Source: Nephromyces sp. MM_2019 (lineage: Eukaryota; Apicomplexa; Aconoidasida; Nephromycida). Taken from it: a stretch of 59,139 bases of DNA. A program made the position numbers and the translations under genes. Positions 34,701-48,500 of the stretch are shown here, piece by piece (the first letter of the stretch is position 1; the number at the start of each line of letters is the position of its first letter). Location of the stretch: NCBI GenBank assembly GCA_015657535.1, contig JADHZB010001800.1, positions 1 to 59,139 on the forward strand, given 5' to 3'. The notes beneath the pieces were generated by a model. It saw only the letters and a list, made by a program, of their open reading frames with translations, was not told the DNA's origin and did no database searches.

Positions 34701-37700
34701 TGTGACGTATGGTAGCAAAATATATTGTATATATCAATCCTCATATTTGATAAAAAGATTATTTGCTCCTTTGCTTTGAACGTTGGAGCTCAACCTTCAT
34801 AGCTTTTTTGTATTTGCATCTAGTCTTGGCTACCAGCTTATTCTACTGGGCAAAAAGTTTTGCAGTAACATCTGATTAAGTTCACCAGCTGCCAACGAAA
34901 TGATTACAGAGCTGCAGTCAATTTAGCCGCCTTACCGAAGCATCTCCCGAATTAGAAACCTTACTGTATTTAGACTTCGTAGCCTTTAATCCATGGTGTA
35001 CACCAATTAAAATAAGCAAGAACTACCCTACACTAAATCTGCACTCCGCAAAGATTTTTCTGACCGACCCTAACTAGTTTCAATCTTACGCCTTGCTTGA
35101 GAAAATCATCTTCTTTATGAGCTTAGAAAGCAACATTCTGCGGTTACTTTACACTGTAAGCATGGCTTAACCTCGTATTAAAAATACACAAAAAACATCT
35201 TAAGCTAGTTGCACCTTGTATAAGCGCAATGGCAAGAATGTCATGTTACTGCATGTACCTATAGCTTAACCATACAGCGCACGAAAAATCGTCTACCAAA
35301 TGACATCGAAAAATGCCGTAGATACCCAAAAAAAACTCGTTGAATCTCAGAATGATGAAGCCGAAACTTGAGCTTGTGTTATAAATTATATTGCAGTATA
35401 ACAAGTTGAGACTGCTAGGTATAATTAATTTTTTATTAGTAAAACTGATAGAAATGATAATTATCATTTTACTAATACAAAATAATTATACCTAATGGCT
35501 CCAGCCTGCTGTTTACTACTGCTGCTGCCGCCGTAAGGTGTTCACTTCACTTCATGCAGCCACCCGTAGGGCACTTAATCAAGCATCTTAGTTAAGCCTA
35601 CGTTAAATTAGAACAGTAGCATTGTATATACCTATTTGCAATAACATTTCAACAGCATGGGATCTTCGGCCAAGTTTTTTTGAACACAAATATCCTTCCT
35701 CAGCAAAGTACTGAGCTTGGTCGTGCCCTCCTAAATTCCTCCAAATATTAATCAATTCCTTGTACAGTTCTATAGCCTCTTCAAAGCGCTCTTTTTTTTT
35801 TTCTATTTCACATCTTACCAAAAGACATCTGAAACGAAGCAGATGCTTGTCTATACCTCCCCCTAGATTCCATCTATTTTGCATAAGTGACTTTGGATCC
35901 TGTTGAGCGATTACAGACTCATTCAAAGCCTCGCCTTCATACCGGAACTCTTTACTAGCTTCAAACAGATACCTGCCATAAGCGCTCTGATACGGGATAC
36001 GAGGATGCGGTAGAATGGACTTCATCAATTTATTTGTTCCTCTTTTCCAGTTGTTACTACAGGGTAAAGAAAGTGGAAGATAGGCAGGGGTTGAAGTGGG
36101 TGCTGTAGCTTTGCTTTTCAGTGAGCCATCGCCCGTCTTCGATCGCGAGCAATTAATGAGGCGATAGTAGTTGCTGACTTGCAAAAGCAGCTCCTCGAAA
36201 ATTATCTTCTTCTGGAATTTTTTGACATCAAATGCTGTTTGTGCTGACTGTTTATCTTTATCAAGGGGAAATTCTTCTTCCTTCAGCTTATCTCCTAACA
36301 AAGGCAAATTTTTGTCAAGATGAAGCAAAGACATTGGAGCCATAGGCACAAAAGGTATCTCTGCGAAATCTAGCAGAATACCCAATATATGTGGTACAAC
36401 TATATAATTAGATGGATCTTTATTTTTAAACCAAAGGGTCCCTACGATCCCGAAATTTTTAAGAAGGTGGAGCCTGCGGAGAGCTCCCGTGTAGACACAG
36501 TAGGTCTAATCGCAGGTAACCTTAAAGGGTGTATTTCATAACGCCAAATTAAGCCTTAAATGGTTTGAGTAGCTTGGCCTACCATCGTTTTATTAACTAT
36601 TGTGACGCAAAGGGAATCAGCGTTTTACAGCAGCATGCAAGCTAGTGAATGGTGATAGCTGATGATAGATTTGGTCCAGAGATGTTTTGGACCCTATTTT
36701 ACTTTTGATGAAAGCGAGGAAACTATTCCATGGAGAAGCGTTTCAAAACACCCACGGTTACAGCCTCCACGATTGGAAGCAATCTTGTTTACCTGGTGTA
36801 TTAGAAAAATTCATTTTCTCAATGTGCTTCTGTTCAAAAACATAAAAATTGCCAGTGCTATTGTCGCCGAGCTGATGTGTAGGCTCGTTTTGATATCTGT
36901 CTATCCTGGGATTCATGGCTACCCCCCTATCCTTTTCCGCTGTGTTTATCTGATAGTATGCGCATATCGCTAATGAAACGCCAAGTGTCTCACATAATAG
37001 CAACTCTTCGGCATCAGTAACATCAGTTCCAGATTGTCGCCATTTAGTCCTCCAATTTTTCTGAAAATTACCTGCAATACTTGCTAGGTAGCACAGTAAC
37101 CTCGCTAATAAAAGTTCGCACAAGTCTTTCTCCACCCCTTCTTGCTTCGGGAAAGTGCTTTTTCGCGTGTTTGAAGATACTATTGTCTCTGCCAGCAAGT
37201 TTTTTATGAACTCAGAACTGTCGCACATTAAAAGATCAGGCGTAGCTTTCAAATTAAACATATCTGATCTCAACCTCAAACTCCTCAATATCTCTAGTTG
37301 GTCCTCAAAAGTTGGTGTAGCTACGTACTTCTGATTAAATAACGTAGACATTTCAGCTAAGAGAGACCTACCCTGTTCAATCGTCAAATGCTGTGCTTGC
37401 GAATGAGGCCATTTACCGGACGAAAGGCACCCTATGTCATACTCCGTTCTTTGTATGCTTTGCTGGTCGAGTGATTTAGACGGCAACGTCATGGGACTGG
37501 AGTGAAGAAATTCTTTGTTGGGAAAGTCATAGAGTAGTCTCACCCACTGAAATTTCTCTTTTCCTTCATCATCATAGTTAGCATAGTCATCCCAGCGTGG
37601 GTTTCCTTGAAGCTCGCAGATAGGAGAAAGGGCACCGCTAAGTTCTTCTTCGTTGTACTCAACTCCCCATCTATTATCCACATGATGATCTTCTACCCAA

Positions 37701-39406
37701 TCAGCTTCAGAACCTTCATTTTGTGAAGCTGCGTTCTCGAAAAGCGTACTTCCCTTGTTCAGAAGCGTATTTCCAGCCTGATTAGTTTCCTCTTGAATAA
37801 TTAAATCCGCTTCGTTTTCTTCATGTTGCAAGCTTCCTGCTACTGTATCACCTAATATATCCGATTTAGTAGCACTTCTCGCTTCTTCACTGAATATGTT
37901 TGATTTCTGAGAATTGTTTTCCTCTACACTTGCATTTCCTGCGTCCAAGTTTTTCGGTGTTCTACCTTTCACGGCTTCCATATCTAGCACTGATGAAGTC
38001 TCACTGCTGCCATGCTTCTTTGGATTCTCGACATCATCTCTGTTGAAGGTTTTGTGTGTATGCCACCGTAAGTCATTTCCATCAGCATGTTTACAACCTT
38101 CATGATCTTCTCCTACTAGGCGAAAAAATGGATTTTTTCGATCCCTTCGTAGGTAGCTTGGATTAAGTACGTTCCACAATATTTCTTTCACTTCTTCAAC
38201 CGACAAGAAGCTATTAATTTTGCCTCTTTTGGCCTCTTCGGCTTGAAGAATCGAGTTTAGTTTTATCATAGATGTGCCAGTATCTGATAAGGATGGTGCC
38301 GTAGCTGACCATCGATTTACAGGTATCGATTCCTCTAATAAAGTAACTTGCATAAGACTCATGAGGCTCTCAGTGTATCCATCACGAACTAACTCTATTG
38401 CAAGCTTCTCTAGAAGTGATTCCTCCTTCAATGGGTTGTCAAAGTCGCGAATATTTGCTGTACTCAGAGGTGGTAGGGGGATTTGATATTTAGGTCAAGT
38501 TAAGCATACGGAGGAGATTATAGAAAGACATTGATGCAAGTAACTGACCTATCAGGCAACAGATTAACAATGGACTACCGTAGCATAAGCAGTTTGAAGG
38601 ATATCACTCGGAGAAGTATAGTGCGCTTTATGCATTGCTGGTGAAAGTAAATTCACAGAAAACCACTAGAACGCAAAGAATTTGAGACAATTTTTTTTTG
38701 ACACCTTAAAAAGCCGATAAAATTTCATCTTCCGGTGAAAATGTTCTTAATAAAACCATTGTGATTTAGGAATCCCTGAAAAGCTATCAGTGTCGCCTGT
38801 GTGTCATTAATACCGACAAGATGTTCTATGCTACGGCTATAAGCATATAAAGATATCCTATAGGGACCTCAGAAATGATTGCATTCTTAATACCGCAGCA
38901 CTCGAACGTATTTTGAGATTGTTCCCCACATAATATATTGTGCCGTCTTTGGTAAAGCATTGAATTTTGGTGCTTATCCTCGCATTTTTATCTGCGTTGA
39001 TCTCATAAATTATGCAAACATTTTTTTTTACACCTAACTGCTAGTAGGAGCAAAAATTTTATGCCACGGACACACTGCTCGCTTTCTGATGTCTAAAGTG
39101 ATACTCTCCTAGGTATAATAATCTAACTTAACCTGTACTATTACTTATGCTCAGTAGAAGCTAATCCGGAGCACAGCTAGTGCAGCTGCTGATAGGCATC
39201 GCTTGCGCATAGTATTTCTTGTTCACGAGAAATTCGTTGAACTTACTTTCGCTTCGACCATCGATCCAATTCTCGTCCAACTCATAGGCTGAGTTGTCTG
39301 TGCAACTTCCAGACAAGCTTGAATCTGCAACACTTGAAGATAGTTCTTCCGTTACTGAAGTCCTTTTATGTCTTTTGGGGACACAATCCCCGCGTTTGAG
39401 CCCCAT
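28792..39406 (-). CDS. TPR-like alpha-solenoid protein of unassigned family, 11 exons
   Basis: Exons on the minus strand: 39406-39247, 38457-36793, 36441-35632, 34180-34023, 32954-32516, 31998-31947, 31366-31240, 30651-30520, 29429-29302, 29164-29066 and 28945-28792 (TGA). They join in one frame to 1307 aa. Most donors are strong (GTAAGT after exons 1 and 6, GTGAGC after exon 5, GTAAGC after exon 9). The start of exon 3 is the least certain border. Exon 2 carries a Ser/Glu/Asn-rich acidic segment (about residues 150-330), then helical sequence. The C-terminal half has helix pairs typical of TPR or related repeats: ERFEEAIELYKELINIWRNL, CNELADRMEHAGEAYRFAMK, QVYLELGLQLEANGDSDQAE, then a conserved-looking tail (NILMRAKIALGEV). 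I do not recognise the family; a scaffold or assembly role would be inference from the fold alone. Introns here lack the TG runs seen in neighbouring genes. Confidence 0.85.
35415..35496. repeat. MITE-like inverted repeat (29-bp arms, short loop)
   Basis: The left arm at 35,416-35,444 (TAGGTATAATTAATTTTTTA then TTAGTAAAA) is nearly the reverse complement of the right arm at 35,467-35,495 (TTTTACTAATACAAAATAAT then TATACCTAA). The 22-base spacer contains a second palindrome, AAATGATAATTATCATTT. The element is about 80 bp, AT-rich, and lies in intron 3 of the TPR gene. It could be a tiny non-autonomous transposon relic or a transcribed hairpin. No clear target-site duplication is visible. Confidence 0.8.
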
Positions 39407-42400
39407 TGCAGCATTAGTTTGCTAAATGACCGTAGCCGACGATTACCCTATCAGGGGGGGGTGTATGCAAACCGTGGTTACAAAATGCCTGCGTATAATA
39501 AGTAGAAGAAATTTCTTGCTGTGGAGACTTAAACAGTAACTTGGATACCGAGTATAATTGCTCAAAGAGTGCAACCCGCTGAGACAGCAGAATGCTCTAC
39601 AGAATAACTTTTGCGTACTCAGGATTTCGGCGTGCATCGTGAATAGTCAGTGGTGAGAGCCGAGTACGGAAGAAACGAATCAATTGCTAGTTGCTCAGAG
39701 AAACTATCACAGAAAATAAGTCAGCTCTAAGTTATTTGGGTTTAGCGTGTTGCTACTATCAGTCGATGATAATGCTAAGTACATGGATTATTCTTCTGTA
39801 ATTGTAGAATTGCAAACCCACCGATAATCACCTGCATCGAACTTACCGAAAAGTAGATTTTGTAGTTATCGCCCTTATCCAATTTCCAGCGGCTTGTTTA
39901 CAGCTTTTTTTATGGCCTGTTTTGCATTATGCATACCCATAAAGCATCGTTAGAATGCTAATAAGGATTTTATTTCTGAAACCCAGTGCTGATTTTAAGC
40001 CAAAGAAATATGAAGGTTATAGCTAATCAATTTTAAGAGTGCAGATGGATGCTAAAAATGCAAAATTTGCAAGATATAACGCTGTTTCCTATTTTTGAGA
40101 ATTGGGAATATGGGTACTGCACGTGCTTTTATAGCTTGTAGTGAACCTATCATGTTTTGAAGTCTCGAACAGCCTCTCTAAGCTCTCTGGAAGCAGCAAA
40201 AAATATCGGAGTATCCCTTTTGCTTCCTAATTTAGCTATCTACCACTAACTTAATTTAGCTGAGTAGCGTTCCCACTTAGTTTCCAGTCATATTTTCCCA
40301 GCCGTCTGTATTGCCAATTATTTGCCTTGCTCACAGTGCAGAAAAACAAGGTACTAAGCTGCTGTATTCACAGTCCCCCGATTTGACACTCTAATCTCGT
40401 CACTTCATGCAAAATTTAAGCGGAGTTGGGTCAAATTAGCCTCTTCCGTACGACCATATTCCTCTTATAACATTTTATTCTTTGTATTTATTTGCTCCAT
40501 CACAAGACCTGATATGTTTACATCCCTCGAAGGCGTATGCTACTGATCTCATGTACGCCTCAGTGCGAATTTAGTCGGGATATAACTTCGTTAGCGGTAT
40601 TACTCGTTAGATTGCTGCATGGAATATTATAGCTGCTGCTTCAAGATGACGCGATAAAATGCTGTGGTATTGTTATATGCAATGGGATTCATCGGTGCGC
40701 AAAAATTATAGAGCATCGTGTAAAAGCTACAAAATGACATTTTGAAACTTAAAAGCCTTCGGTTGCAGGAAAAAAAAACGCAAGCAGCTATGGAATCTAG
40801 CTCGTTTTGCTTAGTCATTCTGTTTTACTGATTAAAAAAGGAAATCAGGGGCACTACTGTATATTTGTTTGGGTGTACCTGCTCTACTTGTCTAATCATG
40901 TAATGAAGCCTTTGGTACACGCAGCACAAATGCATTTCAGCAGATACTTAAGCGAAAATACAGCTTTTCATTCACGTAGCTCGAGCTCTCTATTAGGATT
41001 AATGAGACAGTTACAGTTTCATTATGTAACAAAAATTTGTTTCCTGATTTGTTCCATACTGGTGATTCAGCTACCTTTTACTATGTTTATGCTTTTGAAC
41101 TCTATATATCCTCTTTGAAATTTGTATCCCAGAGTGTTTTCCTTTTTCCTTTGTTACTTTTTTATTTTCAACTTAGCTGCTCTTGCAATGCACCGGATTT
41201 TCCCCATTGAAACATTTTTTCATGAACGCCCAAGAGCACACATCTGCACTTGGCTTTCATATGCGGAGAAAACAAACCAACCGCTCTCTACCCTACTTCT
41301 GTAGAAACTAGATTAAAAATTTTTTTAAAGTATGGCAGTAGAAAAAATTTTTTTTGGGCTTTCTAAGTGGGCCGATACCCTGATAGAGCCTTGAAACATC
41401 GTAAAATCCCGAAAATACCCCTGCAAAATCGAAACTACTAAAAATTGAGGTCAAATGGCTATGAAGCAGGGAAAGGGTGTTACACAAATTTTGAATTCGA
41501 AGGGCTTAGCAAGAAAAATTACGGAATAGACGAAGTAGATAAAGAAGCGCAAGAGACCAATCGCTTCTCAGCGTATAACTGCCATTTTTGGCCACAAGGA
41601 TAATATTAATTCATTCCCACAAGCACACTTGATAGGTTATGCTGGTAACCTGAGAGCCCATGTCAAAAATTCATTAAGACTAGGCGGTTTGAACCAAAGA
41701 CCCAGCCTGCAGCCACAAAAATCTTCCTTGACTTGTAAATCTACGAAAGATGTTTAGGTGCTAGTTACATAGCAAGCATCCCTCAAAAAATCCGTCAAAT
41801 CTTTGAAATGCAAAACCAAACTGCATGTACAGCCAGCTTACTACCTGTATCAGGACTCCGAAACCATCAGGTTCCCAGCGAAGAGAAGAGTGGCATAAAA
41901 TCCCTTACTTTGTGTGCACTTCTGGATGATAACTCAGGTTACTGCTACCTTCCCCACGGTAAACATTTTCTGCATCTTCCTAGACGTGAAACTATGCCAT
42001 AAAAAATAACTTTCCTTTCAAGAAAAATCCCAACTACTCCCCCCTGCCTTTCGCATCTTCAAACATTACAGAGGGGAAGCGAGTCATTCGGGCCTATGGC
42101 CTCAATCAGCCACTGAATCAGGGTAAGGTGAGAATTACAACTCCGGCATTGATCCAGCGAAGAAAAGAACAACACAGGTTTACACCTGGTATAAACATGC
42201 GCGCACACGGCCTAAGCTCTTCGTCGCCATATGAGCTATGATGAACTCGATACCCGTGACTAAAATAGGTTTCTTTTGCCAAGACAATTCTCTTACTGCA
42301 AAGACATGCTTGATAAAAGATTCCCTCGGGGATGGAGTATCTTTAATCTCAAGCTCAACATCGCGACGGCTAGCAGAAAGAGATCTGTAGCATACTTACT

Positions 42401-45400
42401 TTGGTAGTAACCATGGGTTCAGACATAGCTGTTCGCTACTAGGGTTTTCAATGGTTGCTGGTTCGTTTGTTTTGTTTTACTGCAATCATTAATCCGTCCA
42501 TAGAAATGTAGCACAGGGTGAGAATGCCGTAGTTTTATCGAACTTGAAGCACCTTAACTCAAGATGATTTATATGAGGCATTCGCTAAGTGGTCATATTT
42601 AATGGTAAAAAAACCTACTTAAAACTAATGGAATTTACCGGGATTTTCCCACGGGCTCAGTGTCTAGATCACACCGTAGGACTGCAGGATTTCCAACTTA
42701 AAATTATAGTCATTCCTCAGTGACTTTATTAAGATATACCCTAGCAATCACGAACCACTAGGATATCTTGCATCCCTCGCGCTTCAAGAATATCCAACTT
42801 AAGGTCGCGGTGATTACCAAGTTAGCGCTTTTGGATTAAGTCTTTGTAAAAGACAATTTGCAGGTATAGAAATTAAGCAGCGGTAACACGTGAGCGGTTC
42901 AATCGGCTGTGAATGCTATTTGAACTATCAAATGAAAAGATGATGAGTTTCAAGAAAACGAAAGGTCCTCAAATACCAACATTTTCACGATGGAACTAGA
43001 GAAGAGGATGATTTTCAAAAAAATGAAAGGTCCTCAAATACCAACTTTTTTGTAAAACTCATGGAAGTTCAATGAAAATGTGACTACTCACAGTGCAAGG
43101 TAGCAGACACGAAAAAGCACGTAACTGGAAAGAAAATCCGCCATAAAACCCCAATTTATCCATGAGTAAACGCTGTTCTCACACATATAATGGTGAAAGC
43201 GCAAAAGAGAGCCTCTAAAGAGCACATTATAACTTTTAGGAGAGCAAAAGTACAGGGAAAGCACGAATCTTAAACAAGTATATAAGATGTCTTCGCAAGT
43301 CTAATTGTAACAAATACAAACGAAGCGACCCTGGTATAAACACCTCAAGTAATCTAGCTTCTACCATAAAATCATAAGATATACAAGCAAACGATGCAGA
43401 TATAAGGATTTACTCGCGATAAGCTATGGAAGCCGAGCAAATATCACATTGTTTCTAGTGTGTCAATATCTTTGGAGAAGACTAGTTTTCATGTGAATTT
43501 GCGTCTAAACAAGAATAATAGAGAATCAAATCAAGAACGCACTAGTTACTCTAAATTTTCTACAAGACAAGCAAGTGCAATATATTTCACAGCTGTTTTT
43601 AAGATTTTCATCAATAACTATCAATTTTTGTCTCAACATTTTTCAGCAAAGCGGGCATTAGCTATACAAACCACACCTATCAGTTAAACTGCGGGTTTCG
43701 GTAATGCATATACAGTTACAAGACCAAAAAAAAACCAGCAGCCTTTAAAAAAAAAATTGAGATTTGTATCTGGAATCAAAACAGAACTTTAAATATCAAA
43801 AAAGAGCGATAAAAATGGAGCATATAAACTAGTCAGTTTCTTCATCCAAAACTGAGCATTAAACATCACAAACTCATTAAACTGACTGCATATATACTAA
43901 TCAGTATTGTGAAGCTAGTAACTAGCTGTTATCTACTGATAAAATGCAACACATCAGCAAGCATAGACATCAAAGAGCCTCTCAAAAAAGGCTGAATGTT
44001 CTGGAAATATTATCACAAGAAAAGTTTGAAATATCCGCAAAAATTACATTCAAAGGAAAGAACAGACTGAAGCACACACAATAGCTTCATCCAAGCATAA
44101 GTTAGAAATGAAAATCAGCTCAAAGAAGCGGCATAAACGCAACACACACAAGCTAACCAGAGAGACACATGAAAATGCAGACACACACATAGAGATGTAC
44201 ACGCTAGTGAAAAATTCCGGGATATCTTCAACTTTCACATTGAAATACTAAAGAGATTCAACATAGGTTGGCGAGATACGCTTCAAAGAGTACCACGGAG
44301 GAGGAAAAATTTACGGCAAAAAATTTGCAATGTGTGCGAAAGAAATTCGATTTGACCTCGACACTGGCTTAGCTAGCTAAAAAGTAAAGAAGAGGTGAAA
44401 TTCTCCAGAGGATGACGCACACACACAGTGATGAAAGAGATTTCAAAACGGAGAAAACACAAAATCAGACGGATTTTCCAGACAAACAAATTTAACAACA
44501 CACACTATGCTCATACAGTGTGTCCGGAGGAGCAGGATCGCAGAACTCCCTCAAAAACAGAGCTCGTCGAAATCAAGGGAAACGCTAGTATAGACAAGCT
44601 GTATTTTAACAACAACTTATTCGATTCAGTGGCAACTAAAGAGGCAAAAAACCATTAGCTGCCAAAAGCACTACTCTAAAGAATAATATACGCACAAAAG
44701 ATCATATGGTAGGAAGAATACTAAATGATAGAGATCTATGCAGATTTGCACACACAGCAAAATCTGGGCAGATAGAGGTATGCAATTATCCACACGGAAA
44801 AAACTGGGCAGACCCAAATATATATATGCAGAGACACACACAACAACCTAGGCAGATATAGATATGCAGAGATACACACACAAATCTAGGCAAATACATA
44901 TCTATACTCTAGACGACTAAATACGCACTCAAATCTACAAAACTATATACACACACTCCAAATTATACCACAAACGGAGTCACGGGCTCAATTATCAAAT
45001 GAGGAGATAGAGATTAGAAACAGAATGTGAGTAAAACCAGAGATACCCACAAAAAATCAGATTATCTGCTTACTAAGAAAGGTACATCGATAAAGCGTTC
45101 TAAGAAGCAGAAAAATAATGAAAAAACCACAAAAAACCGCTTTTCTGTCTGATTTTTTCAAAAACTAATAATCAGAGAGAGATTAGACGTTTTAAGTAAT
45201 GAGCAGATGCGTTAAAGTAGGAGAAAATTATATCCGCAGCTTGAAGAAACAAAAAACGTATGCATGTCGATCATCTTCAGAGATCAACAGCAAAAACATC
45301 AAAGTGAAGCTGGTTAAACCACTACCTTAGCTTCTCTAAAAGTGTTCGCTTTTAATCTGTGTGTCAGTGTTTTTTTAGATCTTTCTCTGCTTGTGTGCGT

Positions 45401-45572
45401 TGTATGTTTCTCAGTGTGCATGTATGTGTTCTTTGTATACCTCTCTGCTTGTGTTTGTTGCATGTTTCTCTCTCTCTTTCTCGCTACTTTGTGGCTATGA
45501 CTGAGAGTTAAGTCATGCGATTAACAAAGCTAAAGAAGATGAACATATTCATCAATAGCGTACCACTACACA
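39407..45572. other. 6.2-kb intergenic region
   Basis: The spacer lies upstream of the TPR gene and downstream of the amidohydrolase gene. Most of it is featureless AT-rich DNA. A direct duplication of GAAAGGTCCTCAAATACCAAC occurs at 42,960 and 43,025 (65 bases apart). CA-rich sequence begins near 44,060 and thickens towards 45,000. CT/TG-rich sequence at 45,360-45,480 lies just past the stop of the amidohydrolase. No exon chain or RNA gene was recognised. Confidence 0.5.
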
Positions 45573-48500
45573 TCAAGCAGTCGCTTTGCTCTTCATTTCT
45601 AGCCTGAAATTGGCAATATTATCGCACATTTCCTTGATTGCACATACATCAGGCCTGAAGCTGCAGACTTCTCCATCATTCACCACTAGATTACCGTGAA
45701 TCCAGACATGCGTAACCTAACCAAGAAAGGAAAGCAGATTCACACACACAAGGGAATGGCTAAAACGCTCAGAAATTGGAGAAAAAATGACGATGAAGAT
45801 GTAGAAAGTGTCAAAATGGAGCGGCGAGGAGGGAATTTTACGGAAAAAAAGCAGAGAAGGCGTTAATCTAACAAAAGATCCAATGAAGTTGTCTATATAA
45901 GGATAATGACGAGAAAAAATCCTCTCCTTAAACCACAAATTCCGGGCAGAAAAGAGGGAATTTAAGAAATTTCAACCAAGAAGGAAGAGATCAAAAAAAC
46001 GTAAAAAATTGCTGCTAAAGTGCTAAAAATTTCATCTTCAGCTTTCCTAAAGGCATAGAAGCTTGCATACGGAAGTTGCAAATAGCCGCAGCTATTTGCG
46101 AAAAAACACACTTAATACTTTGAACAGTGACGTAGGCAGGCAATAAGAATAGCTTCCTCAAGGAAAAAGCATAAATTTCAGACGAAAAACGACGAAAATA
46201 AGAAGCAAATTACTATGTTTTGTAAAATAAAAGTTTATAATTGAAGTTTCTTGGACTGGGAGTATCTCATCATAAAACTAAAAAAACCAAATAGCGCACA
46301 CGCACACACAGAGTAGTAGTTCTACGGCTGGGATAGACGGTGTGCTTTTTTATGCTGAGACACACACACACATCAGTAATTCTACACCTGGGATAGACTG
46401 TGTGCTCTTCTAAGCCGAGACAGGCAAACACACTACTCTAGGCCCCCTAAAGACTCTCCACTTATGCCAGCACACACACGTTACTCTGTGCCCCCCAAAA
46501 ACTTTCCCATTCATCCAAGCACGCACACATTGCCTTTCGCCTCCAAAGTTGCAAATAGCTTATGGCTTGTAATACATTATGCACACACCTGAGAAAACCG
46601 ACAAAGCGTATAAATCTACATATAAAACTACCAAAAAAAGCACCGTCTTCATTACTGATTCAAGCAAAAGATCCAGCAGCCGATTCGTGTGCAGATGTGA
46701 AGAACATCAAAAGACGGTATATAAGCAGCATAACTAGGAGTCGCACATGAAATACACTTAAACCCATAGCAGCTGCTAAAGAATATACACAAGGAAAGCC
46801 ACATATTCCATCATATTTCTTATTTTAAGATGCATAAAACGGTAATTTCTTCAGAGTTTATTAGTCTTTCACTAGAAATCACGATAAACTAGAAATTTTG
46901 CAAGTCTACGAAGAATACCCGTGGATTTAGCGCGTTTATCGCAGCAGAAAGCGGATCAAAGATGGGTGACATTTCCAACTCTCCCAGATCAACAGAAATC
47001 AGATCGCAGAGCTTTCCAACCTCCAAACTTCCTGCAAACGCAGAGCACGAAGAAAGCCAATAACAGTAGTACCAAAAAGATCCAAAAGGCCTCATCAAAA
47101 AACAGCAAGAAAGCATTTTTGCTGAGAAACTCCCATCAAAGCCATGAGGGAGAGAATTATCCTGAAGAGGATGCTTAACGAGGGAGTGGAGAAGCCAAAA
47201 GAAGAAAAAAACATCAAAAAACACTCAAAAAGGGGGTAATTTCTGAAAAATGTTGATTCTACTACTAGGAAAGAGATGAATTATCAAACGTTCTTGAGAA
47301 GGGAATGGAGAGTTTGGTCAGCAGAATGCTCAACCCCCCTTAGGGGCTTAATAAGAAATCGTAAAAGGGGGGAGTTGGTACTTTCTCAAACACACATAGA
47401 TAAAAAACACACACAAATCAACACATACAAAGATACACACACAAAGACACACACACATAGACACAAATACACAAGCACACACAGATTATTCGCTCCCAGA
47501 ATTAAAGTAAACTAACGTGACACACGGTATATAAGCACTCATAGAGATACCGAGTAGTACATCATCCTAGTTAAAGGCAATTAAAGCTCTTTACACGCAG
47601 GACCTCTACTTCTCCTTCACACACGTGGGTCCAAGCCATTTACTGCTTTTCCCTCTCAATTTTTCCCAGGGTGTATATACACTCATTAAAGAGAAGAAAC
47701 ATATAGTATAGAAACTAAGTTTTCACACATGTTCTAAACAACGAAGAGGAGAAAAAAAACATAAAAAAACTCTTTTTCTTTCAATTTCCTCCGCCTTACC
47801 AAGCTCTTTACCCCTCCCTAAAGCCTTGGCTCCATTGATAGTACACATCTTCATCGTATCATAGATAGTACTACTAGAAGGATGACCTGAAATCACCTAT
47901 AAGTCGAGCATAAGGCAAAGAACAGAGAAGGATGAAGCATCAAATTCTGTATCAGCTAAATTTGGGGTGCATACGAGAGTGCGTGCTGTTTGAGAGCTTT
48001 CTGCAGGTGTACATACACTCGGGTAGGCGTGTGGTTAAGCACGTAAAGTGGGGCAAATAGTGGCGAGTGGGCGTGTGTGTGTGTGTGTGTGTATGTGTGT
48101 GTAAGTCACCACTTGCTCATCTTGAATTTTGGTATCCTTGTAAAATACCGAGTAAATTCGCATTTGCCAGAGTGTGCCCTTCATTCCAAATTCTCGTTTT
48201 TCTTATAAAATACTGCACACACTCTCATTTTCTACGTACTCCCACCACCTCCTTCTTCATCCCACGCACTCTCATCTTCTACCAAAAACCCCGTACAATC
48301 GTACTTTTCCTATAAACCAAACACGTTGAAAACTTCATCAATCCTACCAAAATGGAGACGAAAACATCACTGCCTCTCCACCTAGAGAAGCCATCTACGC
48401 AAGTAAATAATACGCACACACACACACACACATAATCACCCTTAAAAAAACAGGAGAAAGCCTCTTTATCACCTTCTCAAGCAGATAAGCAAATTGGCCT

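Noticed and set aside
40807..41304. Plus-strand frames of 103 and 60 codons with hydrophobic stretches
   Set aside because: There are no splice partners and no recognisable motif in AT-rich intergenic DNA; length is within chance.
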